64,000 bases of DNA from Podocnemis expansa (GCA_007922195.1 ML681996.1:14881990-14945989); one strand, 5' to 3'; positions 1 through 12,100 are shown, counted from the first letter of the stretch. Program-made: numbers and translations. The notes: generated by a model from the letters alone, not told the origin.

Positions 1-439
1 GTTATGGTTTAAAAGCCCCAAACATACATTTTATCTCAAATTTTCTTTTAACTTATTAGAGGTTTGTTTCAGAGTAAAAGAATAATTTTTATTACTCTTT
101 AAAAAGTAAAACAGACTTATACTTTACATGCTGCAAGGCATTTTAACCACAGTGACAAGGATCACATTTATTATTCTGCCTTTTCTGACTGACTCCGTGC
201 AAGAATTTTGCTTTCAGTACCACTTCCATGTGTCAAATCAACTGTACTGGTGCCCACCATTTCATGCCCAGGATCATATCAAGTTAGCTCAGGAATGGAA
301 TTACAACCATAAAACAAAGGGCACATCTACACAGGGCCTTTTGGGGATGTGACACTGAGTCAGGGAGAAGTAAGCAGCCAGCAGGCTGAATGACCCAAAA
401 TCAACCTTTAAGGACATATTGGAAAAGTATTGGAATGAT
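1..439. other. TBC1D1 intron, no recognised feature
   Basis: AT-rich sequence downstream of the last visible exon (minus sense). I see no exon, no open frame with family resemblance and no repeat family I can name. The next TBC1D1 exon should lie further left, outside the window. Confidence 0.5.
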
Positions 440-449
440 AAAACAATGG

Positions 450-699
450 TTGCTTACTGTAACTAGTGTTCTTTGAGATATTTTGCTCACATCCACCTGA
501 ATGAGTGTAAGTGCTGTATGCATGAGCCGCTGGAAAAAGTTTTTCCCCCAGGAATACCCAGAGGGTCAGCTGTGGCATACTCCAGCCAACCCTTCCTTCT
601 CCAGTTCCTTTTTGCCAGGAGTCCAACAGAGGTGAAGGAGGGATGGTGTGGAATAGACACGAGCAACACATCTTGAAGAACACTAGTTATGGTAAGCAA
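450..699. repeat. Inverted repeat at the 3' side of the DIRS-like element
   Basis: Arms at 450-473 and 676-699 are reverse complements at 22 of 24 positions, around a spacer of about 200 bases. Each arm is followed outward or inward by a related 'CTTTGAG..TTGCTCA(C/T)AT' stretch. DIRS elements carry inverted termini and an internal complementary region used in replication, and this may be its remnant. Confidence 0.6.
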
Positions 700-1011
700 C
701 TGTTTTTTCTTTGAGTGATTGCTCATATGTATTCCACTTACACAATTCCCAAACTTTACTATGTATGGAGAAGAAGTTGGACGTCATATATTCATGGACC
801 ACAGGACTGCCAATCCAAATGCAGCATCTCCTCTGGATTGCTGTGGAAGGATGTAGGTGTGCACTGATGACCACGTTGCTGCCTTGCAGATGTCTTGTAC
901 AGGTACATTCACCAGGAAGGCTCCCAACGATGCCTGGGCCCACATTGAGTGGGCTCTCACCACTGGACAGGGCACATTCGCAAGCCTGTAGCATTCTTTA
1001 ATGCACACCAT
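700..1011 (-). pseudogene. Tyrosine recombinase C-terminal part of DIRS-like element
   Basis: Minus-strand frames over this stretch contain RAHSMWAQAS followed about 20 residues later by DICKAATWSSVHTY. This spacing resembles the end of DIRS tyrosine recombinases, where an H-x-x-R box is followed by a helix and then the catalytic tyrosine. Here the arginine of the box reads as tryptophan. Upstream and downstream frames are interrupted. It is a relic of the element; the alternative is a chance match, but the position at the 3' end of the same element supports the call. Confidence 0.55.
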
Positions 1012-1618
1012 AATCTAAGAGGTGATTCATTGTGAGGAGACTGGTTGGCCATTCATCAGTCAGTCACTTCTACAAAAACTTGAGTCATCTTCTTGAAACA
1101 TTTAGTTCATTCCAGGTAAAAAGCCAACACTCACTGAATGTGAGGCGAGTGAAAGCAGCATTCTCTCTCACTCATGTGTGGTTTGGGCCATAGTACCAGG
1201 AGAAAAGTGTCCTAATTGGGGTGGAAAATGGAAGCCATCTTTGGGAGGAAGGCCAGATGGGGTGCAATTGGACTCTGTCCAGGAGCGCCGCTGGCCCAGA
1301 AAAAGACCCAAGGCTCAGTGCGCTGGGACTCAGGGCTCACGCCACCGCTGCTGTGGCCACCACCACAGGCAGCCCAGAGATGGAGCTGGGGCTCGAGTGC
1401 TGGGACTTGCGGCTTGAGCCCCATGAGCCCAGCGCCAGCAATGCCCATGACTCTGTCCCTGAAAAAGACTGTACAAAGTGGCTCGGAAGTCAGCACCTGC
1501 AGTTCCAACACTTGTCTAGCTGATGTTATGGCTATTAGGAAGGCCATCTTCCACAAGAGGAATAATAGTGAGCAGAACATCATTAATGCAAAGGAGGTCT
1601 AAGCACCAGCCCGAGGTT

Positions 1619-1840
1619 TCACTGGGCCACCGTGACATGCATCAGGGAAAACAGCATGTCTATGCTCTTCAAGAACCGTTTCACCAGCTGGTTTAAAAAA
1701 ACTGAACACCCCACTTCCCCTGGGTGGAAGGCAGAGATGGCTGTCAAGTGACTCCTCACTGAGGAAGCTGACAAGCCTTGATTCTTCAAATGAAGGAGGT
1801 AGTCCAGAAAGCATAGGCTAGAGGCCTGCATTGGTGGCAC
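1619..1840 (-). pseudogene. Tyrosine recombinase N-terminal part of DIRS-like element
   Basis: The minus-strand frame holds LDYLLHLKNQGLSASSVRSH, then LTAISAFHPG. This is the helix-turn of the core-binding (SAM-like) domain seen at the start of phage-type and DIRS recombinases. The frame stops near 1619, before any catalytic box. The C-terminal part lies in other frames nearer to base 700. Non-functional. Confidence 0.65.
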
Positions 1841-1863
1841 TCCATTAGCCTATGCCCAGCTAG

Positions 1864-2676
1864 AAAATTGAATCCATTTAGCATTGTAGTTGGCATTGGT
1901 GGACGGCTTCCTACTGTCAAGAAGCACTTTTTTAACTTAATTAGACCATGTCGTCGGGTACATCGCTTTAGTGCCCCTGTGTGGGGAAATACAAAGGGGC
2001 CACAATTAGCAAGTAGACTACCTATGTGACACTGTTTAATCTACTGTGCCAGGGTAGTACAGCCTAGCAGCCAGTGTCAGTAACAAGACCCTCAAGCACA
2101 GGGCAGTTTGGCCTAGCGGCCAGAGTCAGTAGAATAGTCTATGATGGGGAACAGTGCCGAGGTAGGGGGGAGTCAGGCCCATCCGCTCCTCTGAGCCCCA
2201 GCCCAGGGCCCTATGGGTGCCAGGGGTATGCCCCAAGTCAGCAGGGATCCAGACCAAAACCCACTGACTGGGTTTTCACCACACCCTAAACTCACCCTCC
2301 AGGCCCCCTGGGCTACTTCCTACCTCGGCTGTGCAAAGTCCTCCTTGAGCACTGGACCGTGGCTTTCTGTGACCTGTGTCAGCTTTTTTACAGGTCCTGG
2401 GTTTCAGTCATGAGGCGCTCCTTGCAGGTTAATCGCTCTGTAGAATCCCTGCTGGCCACTGAGTCTTCCTCAGGTTGGGGCTGATGTAGCTCTGGTGCAG
2501 GAGCTCCCAGCAGACGCTCTTCCTCTCAGCTGGCCAGCCCAGCCTGAACTGAGTTGCTTCCTTTTATACTGGGGCAGCAGTCTGAGCATGCCCAGCAGAG
2601 TCTAGGGGGCAGGGCTTCCACTGACCATACTGTGTACTGGGGCTTTTAAAGTGTGGGGTGGGGCTACCCCGTCACA
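1864..2676 (-). mobile_element. LTR-like or unclassified repeat inserted in the DIRS-like element
   Basis: A GC-rich block interrupts the DIRS-like element between its RNase H and recombinase parts. On the minus strand it begins TGTGACGGGGTAGCCCC at 2676. About 110 bases in is a good TATA box (TATAAAAGG, complement of about 2559-2568) followed by a Gly/Pro-coding-like G/C-rich leader. The TG start and internal promoter suggest a retroelement LTR, but I could not define a clear CA end or a target-site duplication. The left border near 1864 is a guess. Confidence 0.4.
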
Positions 2677-2735
2677 GACCAGAGCATCTCAGTTGGGTTC
2701 AGCCACAGATGTTCCAGGCTGCTTAGTCGAAGGGA

Positions 2736-3374
2736 TCAAAGGTCCAGATGCCTCAGCCTTCCATAGTCCTGGGATAGGAGCACCAAGAACAGAGGAAAGG
2801 CAATCAGGTGGATAGGACCAGTTTTGAAAACCAGTGTTGGTGCACCCACACTGGGGCTAACAGAATCACTGAAGCTGAATCTTGTTTGACTTACACTAAT
2901 ACCTTGTGTACTAAGAGTGTCAGTGGGAAGGCATAAAGCAGTCCGCCTGACCAGTTGATAAAAAAAGTATAGATTATGGACATTGGCTCCTGCCCCTGGA
3001 AAGAGCACTTCCTGCATCTTTTGTTGGACCAGAATGCAAACAGGTTGACTTGGGGAGTGCCCCACATCCGGAAAACATTGTCTATTGCATTCTGCCAAAC
3101 TGACTACTCGTGCATGAGGAAGGATCTGCTGAGACTGTCTGCCAGACTGTTGAGATGGTCTGGGAGGTAGGATGCTATCAGGTGTATGAGTGGAGTGATG
3201 CAAAACTCCCACAAAGTGAGGACTTCCTTGTACAGGTGAAAGGAGCAAGCTCCACCCTGCCTGTTTATATAGAATGTCCCCTGTCACATTGTCTGTCCTA
3301 ACTGACACCACTCTGCTTTCCAGATGGCAGTAGAAGGCCTGGCATACTAAAAACACAGCTCTCAACTTCTTCAC
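2736..3374 (-). pseudogene. RNase H-like region of DIRS-like element
   Basis: A 212-codon minus-strand frame includes RTDNVTGDILYKQAG near 3300-3255, which resembles the 'TDN' aspartate box of retroelement RNase H, and downstream residues with the HSTHTPDS type of linker. DIRS elements carry RNase H immediately after the reverse transcriptase, and this block lies directly downstream of it on the same strand. Key acidic residues cannot all be placed, and the frame shifts around 3374-3420. Relic. Confidence 0.6.
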
Positions 3375-3532
3375 GTTGATGTGGTCTAACAGGTCCTTTT
3401 GGCCCCAGAGGTCCTGAGTCCTAAGAGACCCCGAGTGGGCACCCCAGTCCAGTTTTCATGCATCTGTGACTAGTTCCTTGAAGGTTGAGGGGCTTGAAAG
3501 GGAACCCCTTTGCATATCCACCATGGGCTATG

Positions 3533-4460
3533 TCAACATGCAGGGTATGTAAAAGAGGCAACAGGATTGACAACACTTTGTCCAGATTGTCCCGAGCAAG
3601 CCTGTATACTGTCGCCAGCCATGCCTGGAGAGAGTGGAGCCATAGCCTTGTGTAGCACATCACATAAGTGCAAGAGGCCAGATGGCCCAAGTGTCAGCCA
3701 TGTTTGAGCAGTTGTGATGGGGTAGCTTTCCAGATCTTCCAAAAGGGACTTAATTGTTCTGAACCATGACCTGGGCAGGTAAGCACTCACCTGAGACGAG
3801 TCCAAGACCGCCCTGATGAACTCTATCCTTTGAGTTGGAACACATGTAGCCTTGCTTTTATTTATTACCAGCCCCAGACGGGTGAAGGTGGACCGTGCCA
3901 TTTCTATGTGTTCCTCCACTTGATGCCTCGTTTTGCCCTTCACTAGCCAATCATCTAGGCAAGGGAACACATAGACTCCTCTCCTGTGGAGGGAGGGCTC
4001 CACCACCGAAAGGCATTTGATAAAAACCCTTGGGGCTGTGGAGGGACTGAATGGTAGGACTGTGAACTGTAGATGACTCTGGCCGACTGTAAACCAGAGA
4101 AACCGTCTGCGTCTTGGCATGATGGCAATATGAAAGCATGCATGCTTTAGGCTGAGAGTGCCATATCAGTCTCTCAGATCCAAAAAGGGAATGATGGAGC
4201 TGAGGGAAATCATGCAGAATTGGATCCTCTTCATAAGGTTGTTGAGTTTCCTCAGGTCCAGGATAGGACAGAGACCACCTCTGGATTTCAGAATGAGAAA
4301 ATACTGGGAATAGAACCCTCTTCTCTGAAGGTACATTCTCCACTGCACCCATTCTGAGCAGGAGCTGTACCGCTTGCAGGATTAACTGCTCGTGAGAGCG
4401 GTCCTTGAAGACAGACAGGGAGTGCGGTGGGTGGGAAGGTGGGAATGAGAACTGGAGCAA
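3533..4460 (-). pseudogene. DIRS-like reverse transcriptase, frameshifted
   Basis: Three overlapping minus-strand frames together cover a DIRS-type reverse transcriptase. One frame (4348-4166) has SQYFLILKSRGG and PILDLRKLNN. The next (4120-3533) has LPFSPSTAPRVF, then VYVFPCLDDWLVKGK, whose LDD (complement of about 3947-3958) is the catalytic aspartate pair, then FTRLGLVINKSK. The 4460-3951 frame carries the upstream segment. At least two frameshifts break the domain. The closest relatives I recognise are DIRS elements of reptiles and amphibians. Confidence 0.8.
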
Positions 4461-4714
4461 TTATCCCAATCGTACTACGTGCAGGGCCTACAGGTATGCT
4501 GTAATTTTGGTACCATGCAGGTGAGAATCAGGAGAGATAGTTGAAGAAGATGGGTTGGTCTATGGCTGGTATGACATCCTTGGGTGTAACCTCAAAACTG
4601 TTTCTTAGGCCCTGCCCCGTGGTAGGAATGGCCCGGAGAGTGGCCTGACTGATGGCTTGGTTTCTGACTATTGTGGTTGCCTCACCAGCTGAAGTCCTGC
4701 CTTTGGTGGAAGGA

Positions 4715-5782
4715 TCAGGATGGAGGCTGGGGTCTAAATTGCTTCCATTGAAGGGCCAGGGTATGGAAGCCCAAAAACTTGAGCATAGACGAGTCCTTTA
4801 GGCTTTGCAGCCTAGAGTCCATCTTTGAGGAGAATAGATTCATACCCTCAAAGGGGGGGAGGGGGAGGGACTGTATTGTAGTCTGCGCTTCTTGTAATAG
4901 ACTAGATGCCTGGAACCATGAACTCCATCTCATTGCAGCACCTAGGTCACTGAGTAAGCAGCTGCGTCTGCCGCATCCAGGACCAACCGTAGCATGGTGT
5001 GGGACACTACGTTCCCTTCCTTGATCATGGCTGTGAATTCAGATCTGGACTCTTGGCCCAGAGCATCCTGCAATTTCTCCATAGCTTCTCAGCAGCTGAA
5101 GGTGGCTGAAGATCACTTGATTAATGATCCTGAGCTGGAGACCTCTGGTGGAGTACACCTTCCGGCCGAAGAGCTCCAGCTTTTATGTGTCGCTTACCTT
5201 TGGCCCCTTGCTGGCCTTGGTGCTCCCTTCCATTAGCTGCTGCCACTACCAACAACCCTGGGGTGGTGTTCATACACCAGGGAAGGCAGAAAATATTTCA
5301 TCTCCATATGTCTTGCCATCAGTGGAAGAGAGGCTGGGGTCTGCTACAGTATTGTGATGCATTATTTGATCATCTTGATTGGGGCAGAGCCAAGTGGGAA
5401 GAACCTGAGGGAGCTAGAATGTCTATCACTGGGTTTAGGTCCTGTTGCACCTCCTCAGCATGAAGGCCATGTTGCATGCCGCCCTACGCAACAGCTCCTG
5501 GTGCTGCTTGCTGTCACTGGGGAAGGTTGCTGGAGTTGCTCCCACCACTGTCTCATCCGGGGATGAACATGATGAAATCTTTTGTGCAGGGTGGATCTCA
5601 GTGCCCGAGTGATCACGTGGTGCCACGTTGCCTCCCTTGGTACCAGGCTCTCTGCCCTTCCCCACCATCTTGTATATTGGTGTCAGCTGTGCAGTCTTCT
5701 GCCTCAGAGTTGCCAGTACTGCCATTGGTGCAGAAGTTGATGGCATCACACTCTTCTGGTCTGAGCTCACATGGCCCACCAA
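4715..5782 (-). pseudogene. Gag-like region of DIRS-like element
   Basis: Minus-strand frames at 4933-4715 (LPLPPFEGMNLFSSKMDSRL followed by LKDSSMLKFLG) and 5782-5435 (SSPDETVVGATPATF followed by HQELLRRAACNM) resemble the first open frame of vertebrate DIRS elements. These motifs occur in the expected order, upstream of the reverse transcriptase. The two pieces are in different frames with stops between them. Function of this protein is presumed structural; here it is dead. Confidence 0.55.
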
Positions 5783-6060
5783 GGATCCTGCAAGGCCTTC
5801 AGACCTTCCTCATGTCAGGGAGAGAACAGCCCCTCTCCTGTCTTTGTTTCTTGTGCTGCACTAGGGAATGAGATCAGCGTCGCTGGGCGTCATAAGTCTT
5901 GTCCAGTGCCAGCAAGGAGCATCGAGGCCATAGCTCTAAAGCAAATCCTTGGCATGAGGATGCTTCAACACCACTGGGGCGCTGTGCACCAAGGTAGAAG
6001 AGCTAGGGCCCTTGTCTGAGGTACCTGGTGGGCAGAGAGCCTTCTCCATCAGAAGAATTA

Positions 6061-9012
6061 GCAATACATCTTTGTTATTGTAATACTTGGCTACAAATTA
6101 AAATTATAATACAAAAAAGATATATATCTCCTTAACTTCTCTTCATGCTACCACGTCTGTTTGCTGTAAGTACACTTGAAAGCAAGGCTTCAAAGAATCT
6201 AACATCCTGTTTCCTCACTCTTAAATTTCTGCAGTCTGGAGATGACCCTCTTATCAAATTATGAGACTTATGCAGTGAACAATAGCAGAATGTTTTACGC
6301 TGCTGGTGACAATGGATTATTTTGCAGAGAATAATGTATAAATTACGTGATCTGTTCTCCCCTAGATCCGTGCACCTGCCTCCTTAATATCAAGAAGAGT
6401 TCCAGATTAAATGGAAAAAATGGTCTGTTGCTACTCCTTTCAGATCAGTGTTTAGACTCCCTGGTATGCTCCACAAACAGATAATTTATAATTAGAGATG
6501 AGCCAAACTACTGTAGCAAAATTAGAATTGAGTACTATACATGCTGAGCTTTCTGTAGGAAAAGAATTAGGCACTCTCAGGTGAAACATATGCAGATATA
6601 TTGTGGCTACACTTTTATTGAAGTATGATTTATCTATACATTCTTGGTAATACTTAGCATAACTTATATCCTGATATTCCAACATCTTTTTTAGTACAAA
6701 TCGCTCTATCTTTAAACACTGAATTAAAAGAATTACAGCACTAATAGGTGTGTTATGTGTCAGCCAAGAAAATGGCTCTCTCTATCACTAAATAAATGCA
6801 ACTCCACTCAAGAGTAGAGCCAACTTTTCACATTTTCTTCTGATCAAAAAGAATATGTATATGATAAACTGTAAAGCTGCTGGTCTTAAATGAAGATAAT
6901 TTTAAAATAAGTGTTGAAGTAGAAGCTTGCATTAGAGAGGATGGGCAGATTCTGTAACTTTTTGTTTTGTCTTTTGCAGCTAACAGTATTATCTGATACC
7001 TGAACATTTGGAAGCCTAATTCTACCTTCAGTGAACAGAATGCCCATGAAAGTCAACAGTAGTGGTATGCAAATACTGAGGGTAAGATATATGCTTTGTA
7101 AGTGAGTATAACTGGACAGCAACAGTAAGGTTTTAAACATACAAATCATTTAGCAGGTACTATAAATGGTAAGTAGTAAATATATATTATTGTACATTTA
7201 ATTTTAGCAGTTTTACTGCTTAATTTAGTAGTAGTAAAAATGAACATATTCTGTGCTTACTGAAACAATATTGAACGTTAAAATATTTGTTAGCTCCCAA
7301 AAATGAAAATACCAGAATTCATGGCTGATAATGAAGCAGAGCCTGCCAAAGCATGTTTTCATCTGCTTTTCAAAGCACGTATCACAAGCTGGTTCCTTTA
7401 TATAACAAGAACTCAGAGCACTTCTCGAAATTTATCTGTCAATAAGGAAGGGGAAAAAAAGCAATCCAAGGTACATGCACTCCTGTTTAAAATGCATAGC
7501 ACAGATCCTAGGTCTTGCCAAGACTTGATTCTTTTGTTTGCTTATTAACAAGTTTCAGACATACTGATTTCTACTGTATTTTTGGCTGTTTTATAATTTG
7601 TGGCTATTTTCTCTGGGCAGAATGCTGGTCAACATCTGACTAAGCTTATGGTTTAACATGTTAGTCATGGATTTCATGTGTGCTTCACTTTGAAGATGAA
7701 AGAGGCAAAAATCACAGAAGTATTAAAAATATATATTTTTTTTAATTTTAAGTCCCATCATAACTGAAAAAATTAGGTTCCCAGAGGTTCAAATGTTTTC
7801 ACACTGCATAACAACTGCCAGTAAAAGTTCTAGTTGGAAACTTTAGAAGCCCTGCCTGAGCTGAGCATCCATGCTACAAAAAACCAGCCATGCTACACAT
7901 AAAACCAAGCTTTCCTGGCTAGGCTAGTCTTTCAAGGTAGTCAATGTCTGAGCCATGCTTTCAAGCAAATTTCAGTTCTAAGGCTGACTTCAGAAATCGG
8001 AGTAGGAGTTTGTCTCTAAACCAAACTTCCAGCCTGAGCTGACACTTTCAAAGCTGGTAAGCACTGTAGCTCCTTAACCCCACCCCCACTAAATGTCAAT
8101 CTATCTGCAATCATGCAGTTCATGACCACTCACTCCATCACAACTACCCAGGATGACAGATAGCATTGTCAAAAATGTCACTCAGGTCCTTTTTTTCAAG
8201 GAGACAAATGGAACTGAAAATCAAGTATACTTTTGAAATTTACCCCAAAGTCACAACTGAAAATGGGACTTAGGCACTTTTGAAAATTTTAGCCGAAGTC
8301 TCAATATTTTGACTTTATGGTGAGACAACAAATTAATATTGCAAGAAAAGTATACTTACATGAAAAATGAGAAAATAAGAAGTTTAAAAACATTTAAACA
8401 GAAAGGAGAAACTCCACTAGGATAAAAAGTACATAAGCATTACTACCCTTTTTCATTTCTGATACCTTATAACTGTTTTCTGATCTTTCTACACAAAGCA
8501 CACAGCTATTATAATATTGTACAGTTCCTATTATGTTACTAAGTGTCTGCTTATGTGTGCATTTAACTGTTGGCACCTTGGTAGTCATTATCTCACCCAC
8601 AGATGAAAGTACAAGGCCAGCTTCTTAAAGATGCTCTTTAACATCCAAAACAGCTAAACAGGATTTCAGTGAGTGACTAACATCTAAACAATCACCTGTC
8701 AATCAGGCATATACCAAAGAAGTTCCTTATCAGCCCTTCCAGGCACTAGTCTAAAAACATTCAATGAAATGCTATCAATAAAGAAGCAATTAAGATAAAG
8801 TAAATAAGCCATAGGTAAAAGATTAAGAATAAATGAAGGAAGCACCACACCCACACATAATAAAGAGGACTGGTGAGAGAGTGCTCAACTGACTTATCTA
8901 TATTGCTCCTAAAACATTTTGTTAAGGCCTTATCCTATTCACTGCAAAGGCCTCAATCCAAACCAAAAACACAGAACTTGTTCTCTGTAGAACCTAATGC
9001 ATTTTTACTCAC
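6061..9012. other. TBC1D1 intron
   Basis: Mostly AT-rich unique-looking sequence without exon signals. Around 8180-8310 is a fragment with ACTTAGGCACTTTTGAAAAT, the same kind of end found in the MITE at 46567-46742. I see no other named repeat. Confidence 0.5.
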
Positions 9013-9198
9013 CTTGCAATTTTTGATTTTCCTTTTCCATTCTGAGGAGTAGTATCTGTTGAAGAATGGCCTTCTGCCACAGTTCTCGAAGCTCCTGAGG
9101 TGTCCGTTTCCTCTCTTCTTTCACTGGCCCAAAGGTGCCATCTTCACAAACTGGTTCTAATGGAGATCTGGGAGGAAGATCTCCCAGTTCAGCATAAT
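9013..9198 (-). CDS. TBC1D1: TBC1D1 exon (window exon 12): segment before the TBC domain
   Basis: 186 bases, phase 1 at both ends. Acceptor CTCTACAAG at 9199-9200 and donor CAAG|GTGAGT after 9013. It begins [16 protein letters not shown] and ends [10 protein letters not shown]. The middle has [12 protein letters not shown], a basic and hydrophobic helix placed where TBC1D1 and TBC1D4 carry the region adjoining the calmodulin-binding segment, just before the Rab-GAP domain. The next exon, which should start the run-up to the GAP domain, is not found in the remaining 9 kb, so the following intron is at least 9 kb long. Confidence 0.95.
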
Positions 9199-12100
9199 CT
9201 TGTAGAGAAAAGAATGAACATGGCCAATTTAGGTTTATAGTCAAATAAGAAGGCATATTTTCAAAGGCCACAGACCCCTTGTGCACATGTAAAAAACAGT
9301 TTGTGTACTTTAATCCAGTGGTTGACAGCCTTTCCAAACTACTACACCTCTTTATGAATTTGAAACCCAAGCCCTGCCACCTGGGGCTGACACATGTAAC
9401 TTAGCTTTGTAGGGGCCCCCCCGTGGCATTGGGGCTCAGGCAATTGCCCTGTTTGCCACCCCCTAAACCCACTGGAAGACACCCCCCGCCCCCCAGGTTG
9501 AGAAACAGTGATCTAGATCAGTGGTTCCTAACCTTTTCGGCAATGCTGCATGCTTTCACTAGACAAACAATTCCACAGCACACCCACTTTTTTCCCTGGT
9601 GGCTGAGCTGGATCCCACTGCCACTGGTGACTGTGACATCCCTGGGACAGCAGCCATGGCCAGATCTCTCATGCTGCCATCAACACGCTTAAGGAGTTGC
9701 CATGGCATACCAGTTGGGAACCACTGATCTAGGTGAACTGAAGTACTCCCTGCCCTGGAAGACCTCTGCATACCCTCACTGACAAGCACTGCTTTAACTC
9801 ACACATAAGCTCTCCCAATTCATGTCTATCCAAGTGCAAATGGAGCCAATGGATTTTGTAAATGCAAGTGTTCCTAGTTGTTTGGGCAGATTCTTAACTG
9901 CTAGCAATACTGGTGCAGGTACTAGAATTTTTGAAGCACACACAAAGATATTTGTAGGGGTTAAAGGAAGCCTGACCACCCCGGAATGCCCATCATTTTT
10001 AGGGGCCAGCACTCCAGGGCCCCTAAAAATAGAAAAATGGGATGGAATACTGCATTCCACCACGTTTTCCCCCGGACCAGTGCAAGGGGCTGTGGACAGA
10101 AGCGAGCCCAGCCACTCCACTCCTCCTTTCTCAGCGCCTGCAGCGGCTCCGCCCTTAGCTGCCAGGGCCGGGTGGCATGTGTGGCTCGAACCAAGTGCTG
10201 CACTATCCTGTTCTTGTGCCCCCTCTTGCCAGCCGGCTGGCGTTGCAGCTGCAGCCTCCCTCCCTCCCCCAGCCCCGGCCCAGCTCCTCAGCCATGGTGG
10301 TAGTGGCTGCGATTCCCCATATGCCCCTTCCCCTCCCCACTGGAACTGGACACTCACAGCCCTCCCGACAGCAGGCAAGCCCTGCAGGACTTTAGGCAGC
10401 TCCTGGAGTCTCCCCTTCCTTCATGCCCCATGACCTGAGGTTGGTAGAGAGCAGCCTGGTGGCCAGGTAAGGAGATGCTGGGGGTTGGGGTGGGAACAGT
10501 CGGGCAGCTGGTGGGGAAAGGGCACATGGGGGTAGGGTAGGAAGAAGGGGTTGGGCAGACTCGGGTGGGGGGCAGGAGACCCGGTGGGCATGTTAAGGTG
10601 AGAAGAAGGGATAGGGATGGGAGGCTGAGGAGGCAGAGAGGAAGGTTGGGGGGGCAGAGTGAAGACAGGGAGGTCAGGGGTTGGGGCACAGAGCTTAGGG
10701 AATGGGGATGGGGGCTGAGGAGGACATGGGGAAAGAGGGGTCTGATGCTGGCACTAGTGGACAAGGTTGGGGTGATGTTGTGGATTTGAGGCTGTGCTTC
10801 ATGTGTGAGGAACCAGCTGGTGAGGCTCAAAACTGCCTACCTGGGCTGGGGCCCTCACATGCATGAAGGGAGCCTGGACAACATGGGAAGGGGTCCTGGA
10901 GATAAGGAGGGTTCTGGGGCCTGTCAAATTATACTTTAACCAGTGGATATTTGTGCATATACAAAATTTTGAATACTCAATGCCATGAAAATACCTAGAA
11001 TGGCCATTTTGTAAGTCTATCTGATGTTCATAGGATAGAGCTAAATTATTTAAACAATGCTTTTGTTTTGGAAGCCTAAAACAGAATATTTAATGCTAAA
11101 TTGGACATGTCATTGCATTCTGAACAGATCTGTACCTTTTATCCACTCTGACTGACTCAGGCTCTCTCTCCATAACATCAGATCAATTAAAAAGAAATCC
11201 TGGCAGGTACATTTCACTGTCTTGATGACAAAAATTACTGTCTTAGGTTTGACTGAGATTTGTTATTAAAATTCTGACATTGTTCCATTCCTCAGCATAT
11301 AATAACAGAAGTTATTGTCTCCTGGGGTCTGGGGATAAGGGAATCCAGGTCTTTAAGCATGACTGTTACCATATGTGAATTTAAATTCTCCACACTCAAT
11401 CTACATTTACTTCAAGCACACCTCTCTCATCCAGTTTTTAACACCATCCAATCTTAAATGTGCTTAATCCATATGCTGATATTGGCCATTTGCACCAACA
11501 GGCATTTTCAAACACTGACTTCAGAGGAAGCAAGACTGCAGGGATATGGGCCCGATATCACCATATGAAATTTGAGTTCCAGCATTTTGTTAGTGACAGC
11601 ATCTTTCTGTTCCCATATTAACTGTCTGTTGCAAATAGAGCTGAAAGCCAGTCTGCATTTATTAAGAACTCTTTTATCTCATATTTTGAGTACTGTACTT
11701 ATATAGAATCATAGGGTTGGAAGGGACCTCATGAAGTCATCTAGTCCACCCCCTGCCAAAAAAAAGCAGGACCACTCCAACTAAATTATTCCAGCCACAG
11801 TTTTGTCCAGCCAGGCCTTAAACATCTCCAAAGATGGAGATTCCACCGCCTCCCTAGGTAGCCCATTCCAATGCTTTACCATTCACCTAGTAAGAAAGTT
11901 TTTCCTAATATCCAGCCTCGACCTCCCCAGCTGCAACTTGAAACCATTGCTCCTTGTTCTGTCTTCTGTTACTACTGAGAACAGCCAAGCTCCATCTTCC
12001 TTGGAGCATCCCTTCAGGTAGTTGAAGGTTGCTATCAAATCCCCCCTCAGTCTTCTCTTCTGCAGGCTGAATAAGCCTAGTTTCTTCAGTCTTTCTTCAT

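Larger units (their letters stand above)
440..6060 (-). mobile_element. DIRS-like tyrosine-recombinase retrotransposon, degraded
   Basis: Read on the minus strand the order is a gag-like region (about 5780-4715), reverse transcriptase (4460-3533), RNase H-like region (3374-2736), tyrosine recombinase pieces (1840-1619 and 1011-700), and a terminal part carrying an inverted repeat (450-699). This order, the lack of an integrase or LINE endonuclease, and the recombinase are typical of DIRS-order elements, which integrate by recombinase rather than by integrase. All frames are broken by stops and frameshifts, so it is not autonomous. A second element (1864-2676) is inserted between the RNase H and recombinase parts. 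The outer boundaries are approximate. It lies within the intron that follows the 9013-9198 exon. Confidence 0.8.

Noticed and set aside
9794..10433. Long open frames on both strands near 10 kb
   Set aside because: GC-rich low-complexity sequence opens frames on both strands. No conserved motif and no splice context.
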